A stretch of 64,000 nucleotides of DNA. Source: Paraflavisolibacter caeni (GTDB lineage: Bacteria > Bacteroidota > Bacteroidia > Chitinophagales > Chitinophagaceae). The first letter of the stretch is position 1. Each line of letters begins with the position of its first letter. The stretch lies in contig NZ_JAOTIF010000023.1 in assembly GCF_025628885.1 (NCBI RefSeq), positions 1-64,000 of the forward strand. Direction: 5' to 3'. A program made the translations under genes and the position numbers. Below are positions 16,750-24,695 of this stretch, piece after piece. Below the pieces are notes generated by a model, which made no database searches, was not told the origin of the DNA, and saw nothing but the letters and a program-made list of their open reading frames with translations.

Positions 16750-16930
16750 TGATACCTGGCAGGTCTTCTGGCTCGTTCCATTGTTGAAAGTCTTCCCATC
16801 GCAAACCGACAGTGACTAAAGAGGATCAACAACTATTGAAGGAACTTACAGCTACGGGGATAGCACCGGATTTACACCGGTTTCCCTTTTAATCCCGTTT
16901 CATAAAATCATGAAAGCAGGAACCATGTAT
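16750..16930 (-). promoter_or_regulatory. Cobalamin riboswitch upstream of btuB
   Basis: Read on the minus strand, the region has the ordered conserved blocks of the cobalamin riboswitch. AAGGGAAACCGGTG and AATCCGGTGC come first, then CCCCGTAGCTGTAAG, then AGTCACTGTC and GATGGGAAGAC. The B12 box follows as AGCCAGAAGACCTGCC (+ strand 16758-16773). The aptamer ends about 125 bases before the btuB start; the intervening leader has room for an expression platform but I see no clear T-run terminator in it. It should repress the whole btuB-cobC operon when adenosylcobalamin is plentiful. Confidence 0.93.
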
Positions 16931-16976
16931 GCCGCGAAGATATATACTTTCTCCTCAACTTTTTGTAATACTTACT

Positions 16977-17284
16977 CCATCCATTCCCTCTACTTACTCC
17001 CTACCTACTCCATAGATACTCCCTACTTAAGCCGTACCATAGCCGTACTTTAGCTATACTTTAAGCATACCTAAGCCTAGGCTACTTCGACCATCCTTCG
17101 ACCATCCTTCGATCATCCTTCGACTATCCTTCGACCATCTTTCGACTATGCTTCGATCTGAATTGAGCAAATGCTCCTAAATAAGGGGAAAACAACCTAC
17201 CGGCAGAACGCCTTCAATGCCCTGAACGGAGTTAATGGAACTGAGTCTAAAGATACACAACCAACCCCCACCCTCCAAGTTTTG
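16977..17284 (-). repeat. Dispersed ~300-bp noncoding repeat, copy A
   Basis: Read on the minus strand, this segment aligns almost throughout with the plus-strand segment 30305-30580. Shared blocks include ACTCCGTTCAGGGC, GGTTGTTTTCCCCTTATTTA, GAGCA(AA/TT)TGCTC, the 11-bp tandem array, GTATAGCTAAAGTACGGCT, GGAGTATCTATGG and GAATGGATGG. Similarity is roughly 80-85% by eye. No reading frame is shared. It lies between the riboswitch and the NrtR-like gene. It is a repeat family of unknown nature with at least two inverted copies here. Confidence 0.85.
17085..17156. repeat. 11-bp tandem array inside repeat copy A
   Basis: Six full units of an 11-bp motif (consensus TCGAAGGATGG on the minus strand) plus a 6-bp partial unit make 72 bp. 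Single-base variants occur (CATAG, AAGATGG, GATAG, GATGA). The equivalent array in copy B has only four full units. Each unit contains a TCGA palindrome. Confidence 0.9.
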
Positions 17285-17378
17285 AATCCCCCCAACTTCC
17301 AACTCCAAACTCCAAACCTCAAACTCCAAACCTCAATACCCCATTCCTGATTCGAATCATTCGTCATTCCCTCGGTTC
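17285..17378. repeat. Low-complexity AACTCCAAACCTC-type repeat tract
   Basis: A short stretch of imperfect tandem CCAACTCCAAACTCCAAAC and AACCTCAAACTCC units runs directly after repeat copy A. It has no coding value. A related GGTCAATGGTGAATGG tract lies near copy B (about 30205-30245), so such tracts accompany both copies. Confidence 0.6.
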
Positions 17379-18158
17379 CTACCACTCCTTCGCTAGTCCA
17401 TTCTCCAATGCCTTGAAATAACTTTCCTTATTGAAAGAATACAGGTAAGGAGCTTTGTGCGCACCACCCGAATAATGCTTTTCCTTTTTATCAAGTATGC
17501 CGTAACTCAGTATCTTCCGCTGGAAGTTGGCCCGGTCCAGTTTCTTACCGAGAATCGTCTCATAAATCAATTGTAACTCTTTAATCGGAAATACTTCCGG
17601 AAGAAGGTTATAACCCACAGGTTGGAAGTTCAACTGCCTCCTGAGTACCTGGAGCCCCTTTTCTATAATTTGCTTATGATCGATGATGAGATCAGGTAAG
17701 TCAGTAATGCTATGCCAGGTACATTCACTGGACAACGCATCCGGTACTGGCTTTACTTTATTATATTCTACCAGTGCATAATAACCAGCAGTTACAAATC
17801 TCTGTTGCAGCCAGTGGGCATCTATATCTTCAATGCCTTCCTCCTGCAGCAACTTTTCTGCATGCTTTTCTTTGCTGCGTTCGACATCTCCAAACAAATA
17901 GAACTGTTGCAGGAATATGTCTTTTAATTGGGTGCGCTCGTTCAATACCCGGATCGCTGCATTTTCTACATCTTCATCTTTATAAACAAAACCTCCTGGT
18001 AACGCCCATTTGTTGTTGTGCTTGTATTTTAACAGTAATACTTTGAATTGGCCCGCATGAAAGCCAAAAATGACACAGTCAACAGATATAGAAGGTAAAT
18101 ACAATGCTTCACCCGTTCTAAGCTGTTCCTTAAAGAAGTTTGTTTCTTGATGCTGCAT
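17379..18158 (-). CDS. NrtR-like NUDIX-domain transcriptional regulator (sugar-responsive type)
   Basis: A 259-residue cytoplasmic protein. An N-terminal NUDIX-type domain covers about residues 20-160 (SVDCVIFGFHAGQFKVLLLK, WALPGGFVYKDED). A C-terminal winged helix covers about 180-255 (FPIKELQLIYETILGK, NFQRKILSYGILD). The NUDIX-box REuxEE is changed to RVLNER, so hydrolase activity is probably lost and the domain used for ligand sensing. Bacteroidota regulators of this type control arabinose or xylose genes. It is divergent from a GH3 glycosidase, and a 29-bp palindrome lies between them, consistent with autoregulation and control of that locus. The effector is not known. Confidence 0.88.
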   Translation of the reverse strand: MQHQETNFFKEQLRTGEALYLPSISVDCVIFGFHAGQFKVLLLKYKHNNKWALPGGFVYKDEDVENAAIRVLNERTQLKDIFLQQFYLFGDVERSKEKHAEKLLQEEGIEDIDAHWLQQRFVTAGYYALVEYNKVKPVPDALSSECTWHSITDLPDLIIDHKQIIEKGLQVLRRQLNFQPVGYNLLPEVFPIKELQLIYETILGKKLDRANFQRKILSYGILDKKEKHYSGGAHKAPYLYSFNKESYFKALENGLAKEW

Positions 18159-18199
18159 GTATGCAAATAAAAATATTTTATGGATTCCAAAATTATCAT

Positions 18200-18228
18200 T
18201 TATATTGTGTCAAGCTGACACAATATAA
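18200..18228. promoter_or_regulatory. 29-bp palindromic operator between NrtR-like gene and GH3 gene
   Basis: Perfect 13-bp inverted arms (TTATATTGTGTCA and TGACACAATATAA) around a 3-base AGC spacer. It ends 19 bp before the GH3 ATG and begins 42 bp upstream of the regulator ATG, so a bound protein would block both genes. Symmetry and placement make it the likely site of the adjacent NrtR-like regulator. Confidence 0.8.
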
Positions 18229-18247
18229 CCCTCTAACATTACTTGCC

Positions 18248-20617
18248 ATGAAGAACCCGAATTTGAAGTTAGCAACTTGTTTGCTATTCGTCCTTGTAAC
18301 TTCCTCTTTGTTTGCGCAAAACAAAAATGTTCCCCAATTAGGCTCCAGTCCTGTAAAGGAAGTAGTGAAAGCCATGACACTTGAAGAGAAGGTGTCTATG
18401 GTAGTTGGTACCGGCATGAATTTCCCGGGACTTTCTCCTGATATGCAAGGACCAGTTGTTGGTCAAACAGAAAATAAAGTGCCTGGTTCCGCAGGTACCA
18501 CCATTGCTATTTCCCGCCTGGGTATCCCTTCCATAGTACTGGCTGATGGTCCTGCCGGTTTGCGTATTGCTCCATATCGGGGTAAGGATTCCTCTGTATC
18601 TTATTTCTGTACGGCTTTTCCTATCGCCACTTTGCTGGCTTCTTCCTGGGATGTAGACCTGGTGAAGAAAGTAGGCAGTGCTATGGGAAATGAAGTAAAA
18701 GAATATGGTGTGGACATCCTGCTGGCTCCAGCTCTGAACAACCATCGCAATCCTTTAGGAGGCAGAAACTTTGAGTACTATTCAGAAGACCCCCTGATCA
18801 ATGGTAAAATGACAGCAGCTATGGTCAATGGCGTGCAGTCGCAAGGTGTGGGCACTTCCATAAAACACTTTGCTGCCAACAACCATGAATGGAACCGAAA
18901 TACTATTAATGTGATTGTTGGACAAAGACCGCTGAGAGAAATTTACCTGCGCGGCTTCCAACTCGCTTTGAAAGAATCAAAACCCTGGACAGTCATGTCG
19001 TCCTACAATAAGATCAATGGTACCTATACATCAGAGCGCCATGACCTGCTGACCACTGTGCTCAGGGATGAGTGGGGTTTTAAAGGTTTTGTAATGACCG
19101 ATTGGTTTGGTGGCAGTGATGCCGTGGCTCAAATGAAAGCTGGCAATGACTTGTTGATGCCAGGGACAGCCAAGCAGCAAAAAGCAATACTGGAAGCGGT
19201 ACAAAACCATACTCTCGATGAGAAAGTGTTGGACCAGAATGTAGAACGCTTACTCACGATTGTACTGCAAACACCAAGCTTTAAAAAGTACAAATACTCC
19301 AACAAGCCTGACCTAAGGGGCAACGCTCAAATTGCACGAATGGCTGCTGCAGAAGGTATGGTGTTGTTAAAGAATGAAGGTGCTGTACTTCCGCTGCCGC
19401 ACGCAGCCAAAGTAGCTGTCTTCGGTAATGCGACCTATGATATGGTAACGGGGGGTACTGGCAGTGGTGATGTCAATGAAGCTTATACCGTCTCCCTGAT
19501 CGATGGTCTGAAAGAAGCTGGTCTTTCACCCGATGAATCCTTAAGTATGCCCTATCATACTTACATATCAGAACAAAAGGCAAAGAGGCCTAAAACGCGC
19601 AATTTTTTCCTGTTGCCGCCCCCAATTGAAGAATACAATGTACCGGCAGACATAATTGCAAAAATGGCCGAAGCTACGGATGTCGCCATGGTGACTATCG
19701 GAAGGAATTCAGGCGAGTTTGCTGACAGAAAATTAGAGAACGACTATTATCTCTCTGCAATAGAAAAAGAACTGCTGAAAAATATATCGGATGCTTTTCA
19801 TGCCAAAGGAAAAAAGGTAGTGGTGTTATTGAATGTGGGCGGCGTCATCGAAGTGGCAAGTTGGAGAGATGGGGTTGATGCCATACTACTTACCTGGCAG
19901 CCAGGACAAGAAGCCGGAAATGCGATTGCTGATATAGTGAGTGGCAAGGTAACACCTTCCGGTAAGCTGGCTACAACCTTTCCGATGGATTATAAAGATG
20001 TTTCTTCTGCTCAAAACTTTCCCGGGAAAACACTGGAAGGTCCAGATCCAAACAACCGCTCCTTTTTTATAAATGATAAAGCCGCCGAAGTGGTGTATGA
20101 AGAAGGTATTTACACAGGCTACCGCTATTACAATACTTTCAATGTAAAGCCTGCCTATGAATTTGGGTATGGCTTGTCTTATACAGATTTCAAGTATGGC
20201 GACTTACAGTTGAGTGCCCCTGACCAAAAAGGGCAATTCAATGCAACGGTAACGGTCACCGATAATGGCAAACTGCCTGGCAAGGAAGTCGTGCAGCTAT
20301 ACATTACAGCTCCTTCAAAAAGCCTGGATAAACCCGCCGCTGAATTAAAGGCATTTGCAAAAACCGCATTGCTGAAACCCGGACAATCTCAAAAGCTTAC
20401 CTTTACGATCAGGGCGGATGACCTGGCTTCTTTTCATCCAAACGCATCTGCCTGGATAGCCGAAGCCGGTAATTACAAAGTGGCTATAGGTGCTTCTTCT
20501 AAGGATATCAAACAAACGGCTTCCCTTGCCTTGTCCAAGGATGTTGTGGTTGAAAAAGTACATAAGGTATTAGAACCTGAAAAACCCATCAATGAATTGA
20601 AAACAGCTTCTAAATAA
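18248..20617 (+). CDS. GH3 beta-glycosidase, exported
   Basis: A 789-residue protein beginning with signal peptide MKNPNLKLATCLLFVLVTSSLFAQ. The frame is open 36 codons upstream, but that part contains the operator and has no signal, so the ATG at 18248 is chosen. The GH3 N-terminal barrel shows GRNFEYYSEDP, SIKHFAANN and the nucleophile Asp285 in VMTDWFGG. The GH3 C-terminal sandwich follows (GEFADRKLE region), then a fibronectin-III-like domain (about 660-760). The family removes terminal beta-glucosyl, xylosyl or related residues with retention; specificity is unclear. It lies 10 bp upstream of a carboxylesterase gene, suggesting joint processing of an esterified glycan or glycoside in the periplasm. 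Confidence 0.92.
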   Translation: MKNPNLKLATCLLFVLVTSSLFAQNKNVPQLGSSPVKEVVKAMTLEEKVSMVVGTGMNFPGLSPDMQGPVVGQTENKVPGSAGTTIAISRLGIPSIVLADGPAGLRIAPYRGKDSSVSYFCTAFPIATLLASSWDVDLVKKVGSAMGNEVKEYGVDILLAPALNNHRNPLGGRNFEYYSEDPLINGKMTAAMVNGVQSQGVGTSIKHFAANNHEWNRNTINVIVGQRPLREIYLRGFQLALKESKPWTVMSSYNKINGTYTSERHDLLTTVLRDEWGFKGFVMTDWFGGSDAVAQMKAGNDLLMPGTAKQQKAILEAVQNHTLDEKVLDQNVERLLTIVLQTPSFKKYKYSNKPDLRGNAQIARMAAAEGMVLLKNEGAVLPLPHAAKVAVFGNATYDMVTGGTGSGDVNEAYTVSLIDGLKEAGLSPDESLSMPYHTYISEQKAKRPKTRNFFLLPPPIEEYNVPADIIAKMAEATDVAMVTIGRNSGEFADRKLENDYYLSAIEKELLKNISDAFHAKGKKVVVLLNVGGVIEVASWRDGVDAILLTWQPGQEAGNAIADIVSGKVTPSGKLATTFPMDYKDVSSAQNFPGKTLEGPDPNNRSFFINDKAAEVVYEEGIYTGYRYYNTFNVKPAYEFGYGLSYTDFKYGDLQLSAPDQKGQFNATVTVTDNGKLPGKEVVQLYITAPSKSLDKPAAELKAFAKTALLKPGQSQKLTFTIRADDLASFHPNASAWIAEAGNYKVAIGASSKDIKQTASLALSKDVVVEKVHKVLEPEKPINELKTASK

Positions 20618-20626
20618 GTATTTTTT

Positions 20627-22273
20627 ATGAGAAAGTTTTTGCTTCTTTGTCTGTTTACAACACTACTGCTGATGGCCGGTATTGCTCAAAGTAAAAAACA
20701 GGATGCTACAAAAGGTTCTGATAACAATAGTTTGCAAGTAAGAACAGTGAATGGTATTGTTGAAGGGGTACTGGAAAAGAGTGGTGTTCGCTCGTTCAAG
20801 GGAATTCCCTTTGCTGCTCCTCCTGTTGGCGCAATGAGGTGGAGAGAGCCCCAGCCTGTACAAAACTGGCAGGGTGTACGTAAGGCAAACCAGTTTGGGC
20901 CAAGGGCCATGCAGGCACCCATTTTTGGCGACATGAATTTCCGTTCCAATGGTATGAGCGAAGATTGTTTGTACCTGAACGTCTGGGCGTCCACCAGGAA
21001 AGGGAAGGAACTCTTACCTGTGCTGGTATATTTCTATGGCGGTGGCTTTGTCGCTGGCGATGGTTCCGAACCCCGATATGATGGCGAAAGTATGGCTCAA
21101 AAAGGTATTCTTGCACTAACAGTTAATTACCGTCTTGGTGTATTTGGTTTCTTGTCCCATCCGGAATTAACAAAGGAATCTCCTCACCATGCCTCTGGCA
21201 ACTATGGCCTGCTGGATCAGGCCGCTGCTTTACAATGGGTGCAACAGAATATTGCTGCTTTTGGTGGTGATCCTAAGAAAGTGACTATTGCCGGAGAATC
21301 CGCAGGATCTATTTCTGTCAGCGCTCAAATGGCTTCTCCGCTCTCCAAGAACCTAATTGCAGGTGCCATTGGCGAAAGTGGTTCTTTGCTAGGGACATTG
21401 TCTGCTGTTCCGCTCAGTGAAGGAGAGCAAGTCGGAGTTCAATTTGCTAAAAGCATAAATGCCAATTCCCTGGCCGAGCTAAGGGAAATGAATGCGGACT
21501 CACTGTTGAAGGCTTCTACCAAACAGGATCCTTTCCGCTTTCCAAGAACTATTGATGGCTATTTCTTCCCGAAGAATCCATATGCAATTTTTGAAGCAGG
21601 CGAACAAGCCCGTGTGCCCTTGCTCGTTGGCTGGAACAGTGAAGAAATGAACTATAAGGCAATCCTGGGAAATGAGAGTCCCACAAAAGAAAACTTTGCT
21701 AAAGCGGTTCAGCGGCTCTATGGTTCACAGGCAGAAGAAGTGTTGAAGCTTTACAACCCGGCAACAGAAGAAGAAGTGGAGCGTATAGCTACAGGCCTTG
21801 CCGGAGATCGCTTCATTGCCTTCAGTACCTGGAAATGGTCCGATGTTCACAACAAGACGGCAGGAAAACCTGTTTACCGCTATTTATACGAAAGACCCCG
21901 GCCTGCCATGAGGCCTGAAATGGGGAATGCTTCGGCTGGCCTGGCTGGTGGTGTGCAGCTAAACACAACGGCTGCGCCAGCTCCTCCTGCAAAAGGGGCA
22001 GTTCATTCAGCCGAGATCGAATATGCGATGGGCAACCTTTCTACCAACAAGGTATATGCATGGACCGAAGATGATTACAAAGTTTCCCGCATCATGCAGG
22101 AGTATTTTGCCAATTTTATTAAGACAGGTAATCCCAATGGAGCCGGATTATCTGAGTGGCCAGCTGTAAACACAAGCAATCCTGTGCCTGTCATGCACAT
22201 TGATGTACATACACGAGTAGAACCCGAAAAGTACAGGGAACGCTACTTGTTTATGGAACGAGCTGCAAAGTGA
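20627..22273 (+). CDS. Type-B carboxylesterase, exported
   Basis: A 548-residue alpha/beta-hydrolase with an N-terminal signal peptide (MRKFLLLCLFTTLLLMAGIAQ). The carboxylesterase-B signatures are clear: FKGIPFAAPPVGAMRWREP, EDCLYLNVWAS, the oxyanion region YFYGGGFVAGD, and the nucleophile Ser225 in IAGESAGSIS. A late HSAEIEYAMGN supplies the catalytic His. It hydrolyses carboxylic esters. Next to GH3 and behind an NrtR operator it may remove acetyl or feruloyl groups from plant sugars, which is an inference. Start 10 bp after GH3, so one transcript. Its stop is 7 bp from the stop of the convergent PAS kinase, with no room for a separate terminator. Confidence 0.9.
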   Translation: MRKFLLLCLFTTLLLMAGIAQSKKQDATKGSDNNSLQVRTVNGIVEGVLEKSGVRSFKGIPFAAPPVGAMRWREPQPVQNWQGVRKANQFGPRAMQAPIFGDMNFRSNGMSEDCLYLNVWASTRKGKELLPVLVYFYGGGFVAGDGSEPRYDGESMAQKGILALTVNYRLGVFGFLSHPELTKESPHHASGNYGLLDQAAALQWVQQNIAAFGGDPKKVTIAGESAGSISVSAQMASPLSKNLIAGAIGESGSLLGTLSAVPLSEGEQVGVQFAKSINANSLAELREMNADSLLKASTKQDPFRFPRTIDGYFFPKNPYAIFEAGEQARVPLLVGWNSEEMNYKAILGNESPTKENFAKAVQRLYGSQAEEVLKLYNPATEEEVERIATGLAGDRFIAFSTWKWSDVHNKTAGKPVYRYLYERPRPAMRPEMGNASAGLAGGVQLNTTAAPAPPAKGAVHSAEIEYAMGNLSTNKVYAWTEDDYKVSRIMQEYFANFIKTGNPNGAGLSEWPAVNTSNPVPVMHIDVHTRVEPEKYRERYLFMERAAK

Positions 22274-22280
22274 TTGCTGT

Positions 22281-24563
22281 TTACAACGCCGGTAAAAACA
22301 CCTGGAAAGTAGCACCTTCGCCGGGTTCACTTTGTGCACTGATAAAGCCCTTATGGTTGGCTACTACTTTTTGAACAATAGCAAGGCCAACGCCGGTTCC
22401 CTCGTATTCCGACCGGCCGTGGAGACGTTGAAACACCTTAAAGATCTTTTGTGCATGCTCCTGTTCAAAACCAATTCCATTATCTGAAATTTCAATGCAG
22501 TAATAATTTTCCTTTGTCGTTGCAGGCAATGTTTTGCGCAGAGGATCTGTTTCCCCGATCAACCTGCACTTTATGATCACTTCCGGTCTGGTGCCTGGTT
22601 GCCGGTACTTAATAGCATTGCCAATAAGGTTTTGAAACATTTGCCTCAGTTGCCGGTCAATACCATGGATAGTGGGCAGGTGATCCACAACTATTTTTGC
22701 ATCTGTTTCATGAATGGATGCTTCAATATCTTGCAATACGTTATGAATAATATCGTTCAGGTCCACTTGTTCAAGAACACCCGGATTCTTACTTACCTGT
22801 GAATAGGCAAGCAGATCATGGATGAGGGTTTTCATGCGGGCAGCAGCAGATTGCATCCGTTCAAACATCTGTCTGTTTTCATCCGAAAGCTGTGGTCCGA
22901 GTTCGATCTTCAGCCGGTCTGAGAAGGTGCGGATCTTACGCAAGGGCTCCTGCAGGTCATGAGAAGCCACATGTGCAAAATCTTCAAGGTCTGCATTCGA
23001 CCGTTTTAACTCATCAACCAGGGTTTGTAATTGAAATTGAGTCTCTTTCGTCTCTGTAATATCTGTTATAACTATGATCAGCCGGTCTTTATCCATATTG
23101 GCTGCTGAAAACTCCAGCCATCTCTGAATTGGCGTGTGGAAGTGCTGCGTTTTAACCGGTGTGCCGGTTTCCAGGGTGGAAATTGCCAATTGGAATAGAG
23201 GGGAACAGTAAAAACCTGATAAGGCCTGGCTGACTGGTTTTGCCAGACGTAACTTATTAGGTATTTGAGTAATCTGCTCGGCGGCATCATTGGCAATAAT
23301 ACATTGCAAATCCTCAATCTTTCCATCATTGTTCCTTATTGCCTCATAAACTGTGATGCCGCTGGGAGAGTTTTTCAGGATGTTATCCACCAATATTTTC
23401 TGCTGTTCTATTTCAATGGCGGCTTCTCTTTGCCTGGTGATTTCCTGGAAAGTGACTACAATGCTATTGGTGCCTAATTTAACGGCAATAAAGTCGTACC
23501 ATCTATTGAATGTCTGTGCATAATACATTTCCTGTCGATATACTTTATCCCGTTCGATGACCTGGGATAATAATTGAAAAGCTCCGCTTTTTGTATGGGG
23601 AAACAGGTTCAGGAATGATTTTCCTATAACCTGCTCAACTGGTTCTCCGGTGAGTTCCACATATTTTTGGTTGCAAGTGGTGAATATAAAATCTGCTACA
23701 TTACCTTCATCATCTTTTACTGCTTCCAACACATAGATGCCGTTTAATGAAGCATTCAAAACGCCGTTCAGGTATTCCGATTGTTGTTGTAATGCCTCCT
23801 GTGTGTTCTTTATTTCGGTGATGTCTGATTGCATGATCAAAAAACCATCGCCAATTTTTACTACCGACATACGGAGCCAGCGTTGCATACGCAGAGAGAA
23901 AAAATCAAATGCAGCTGATGCACCTGTTTCCACGGTGTTGATATAACGTTGCAGGTATTCAGGAGCACCCACCACCTCAAGCAATTCTTTAAAGGTATAG
24001 CGGCTGCGCTCTTCTTCAGAGATTCCAGTTAATTGGTGGACAGCCTGGTTATATAATTTAATACGAAAATCGGAGATGTTTCCGGCTCCATCTCTTACCG
24101 CTTCATAAACCAGGATGCCCAAAGGTGCATTGTTTATAATGCCGTTCAGCAGGAGGCTTTTTTCCTGTTCATTACGTTCTGCTTCTCTTTGGGCCTTGCG
24201 GTCACGGGAAGTGCTCAATACGCCATCACGGAACTTTCTCCGCAGGGTTTCCACTTTTGTAATGGTACTGGTAGCATAAAATGTGTATTCATCAGGCTGC
24301 TCCGTTTGGTATACTTTTAAAAAGTTGCGAAAGTTTTCCTCCGCCGCCATTCTATGCGGGATACAATCGCGTTTGATATAAAGCCCCTTCAGGGAGCCAT
24401 TGTGATGGTTAATCAGTTCATTTGCTTTTTGGTTAGCGTAGTGAATCTCGAAGTCAATGATATGGTCATTGTCATCTGTCACTGGTTTTGTCCAAATAAC
24501 AGAGTCTGGCAAGCTCTCTAATACCTCCTCGTGAAAAGAATGTTCGTATGGGAATGTCTGCAT
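22281..24563 (-). CDS. Multi-PAS soluble sensor histidine kinase
   Basis: A 760-residue cytoplasmic kinase with no membrane segment. Four PAS-type units fill about residues 10-500, each beginning with a version of GIINNAPLGILVYEAVRD, VLNASLNGIYVLEAV or ILKNSPSGITVYEAIR. The dimerisation/phosphoacceptor helix carries DFAHVASHDLQEPLRKI (His535), the form found in phytochrome-like kinases. The HATPase has QNLIGNAIKYR, ISDNGIGFE and GTGVGLAIVQK. The start is the ATG at 24563; a TTG seven codons upstream is less likely. No response regulator is adjacent. The lone Rcp1-like receiver at 7.1 kb is of the class such kinases use, but the link is speculative. Confidence 0.88.
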   Translation of the reverse strand: MQTFPYEHSFHEEVLESLPDSVIWTKPVTDDNDHIIDFEIHYANQKANELINHHNGSLKGLYIKRDCIPHRMAAEENFRNFLKVYQTEQPDEYTFYATSTITKVETLRRKFRDGVLSTSRDRKAQREAERNEQEKSLLLNGIINNAPLGILVYEAVRDGAGNISDFRIKLYNQAVHQLTGISEEERSRYTFKELLEVVGAPEYLQRYINTVETGASAAFDFFSLRMQRWLRMSVVKIGDGFLIMQSDITEIKNTQEALQQQSEYLNGVLNASLNGIYVLEAVKDDEGNVADFIFTTCNQKYVELTGEPVEQVIGKSFLNLFPHTKSGAFQLLSQVIERDKVYRQEMYYAQTFNRWYDFIAVKLGTNSIVVTFQEITRQREAAIEIEQQKILVDNILKNSPSGITVYEAIRNNDGKIEDLQCIIANDAAEQITQIPNKLRLAKPVSQALSGFYCSPLFQLAISTLETGTPVKTQHFHTPIQRWLEFSAANMDKDRLIIVITDITETKETQFQLQTLVDELKRSNADLEDFAHVASHDLQEPLRKIRTFSDRLKIELGPQLSDENRQMFERMQSAAARMKTLIHDLLAYSQVSKNPGVLEQVDLNDIIHNVLQDIEASIHETDAKIVVDHLPTIHGIDRQLRQMFQNLIGNAIKYRQPGTRPEVIIKCRLIGETDPLRKTLPATTKENYYCIEISDNGIGFEQEHAQKIFKVFQRLHGRSEYEGTGVGLAIVQKVVANHKGFISAQSEPGEGATFQVFLPAL

Positions 24564-24695
24564 ATGATAAACAAGAGGCAGCAAAGTAAAATATCTTAAG
24601 TATATAACGATACTTTTTCTACCAGTTAATTAAAGAAAAAATAATGGCCAATTGGGCTGGAACGATGATTGCAGGGTAATCAATAAACGGCGATT

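Noticed and set aside
17085-17156. Tandem short repeats resembling a CRISPR array
   Set aside because: The units are 11 bp and contiguous with no spacers, and no cas genes are present. It is a simple tandem array inside a dispersed repeat.
18140-18247. N-terminal extension of the GH3 enzyme
   Set aside because: It would put 36 residues before a clear signal peptide and run through the operator palindrome.
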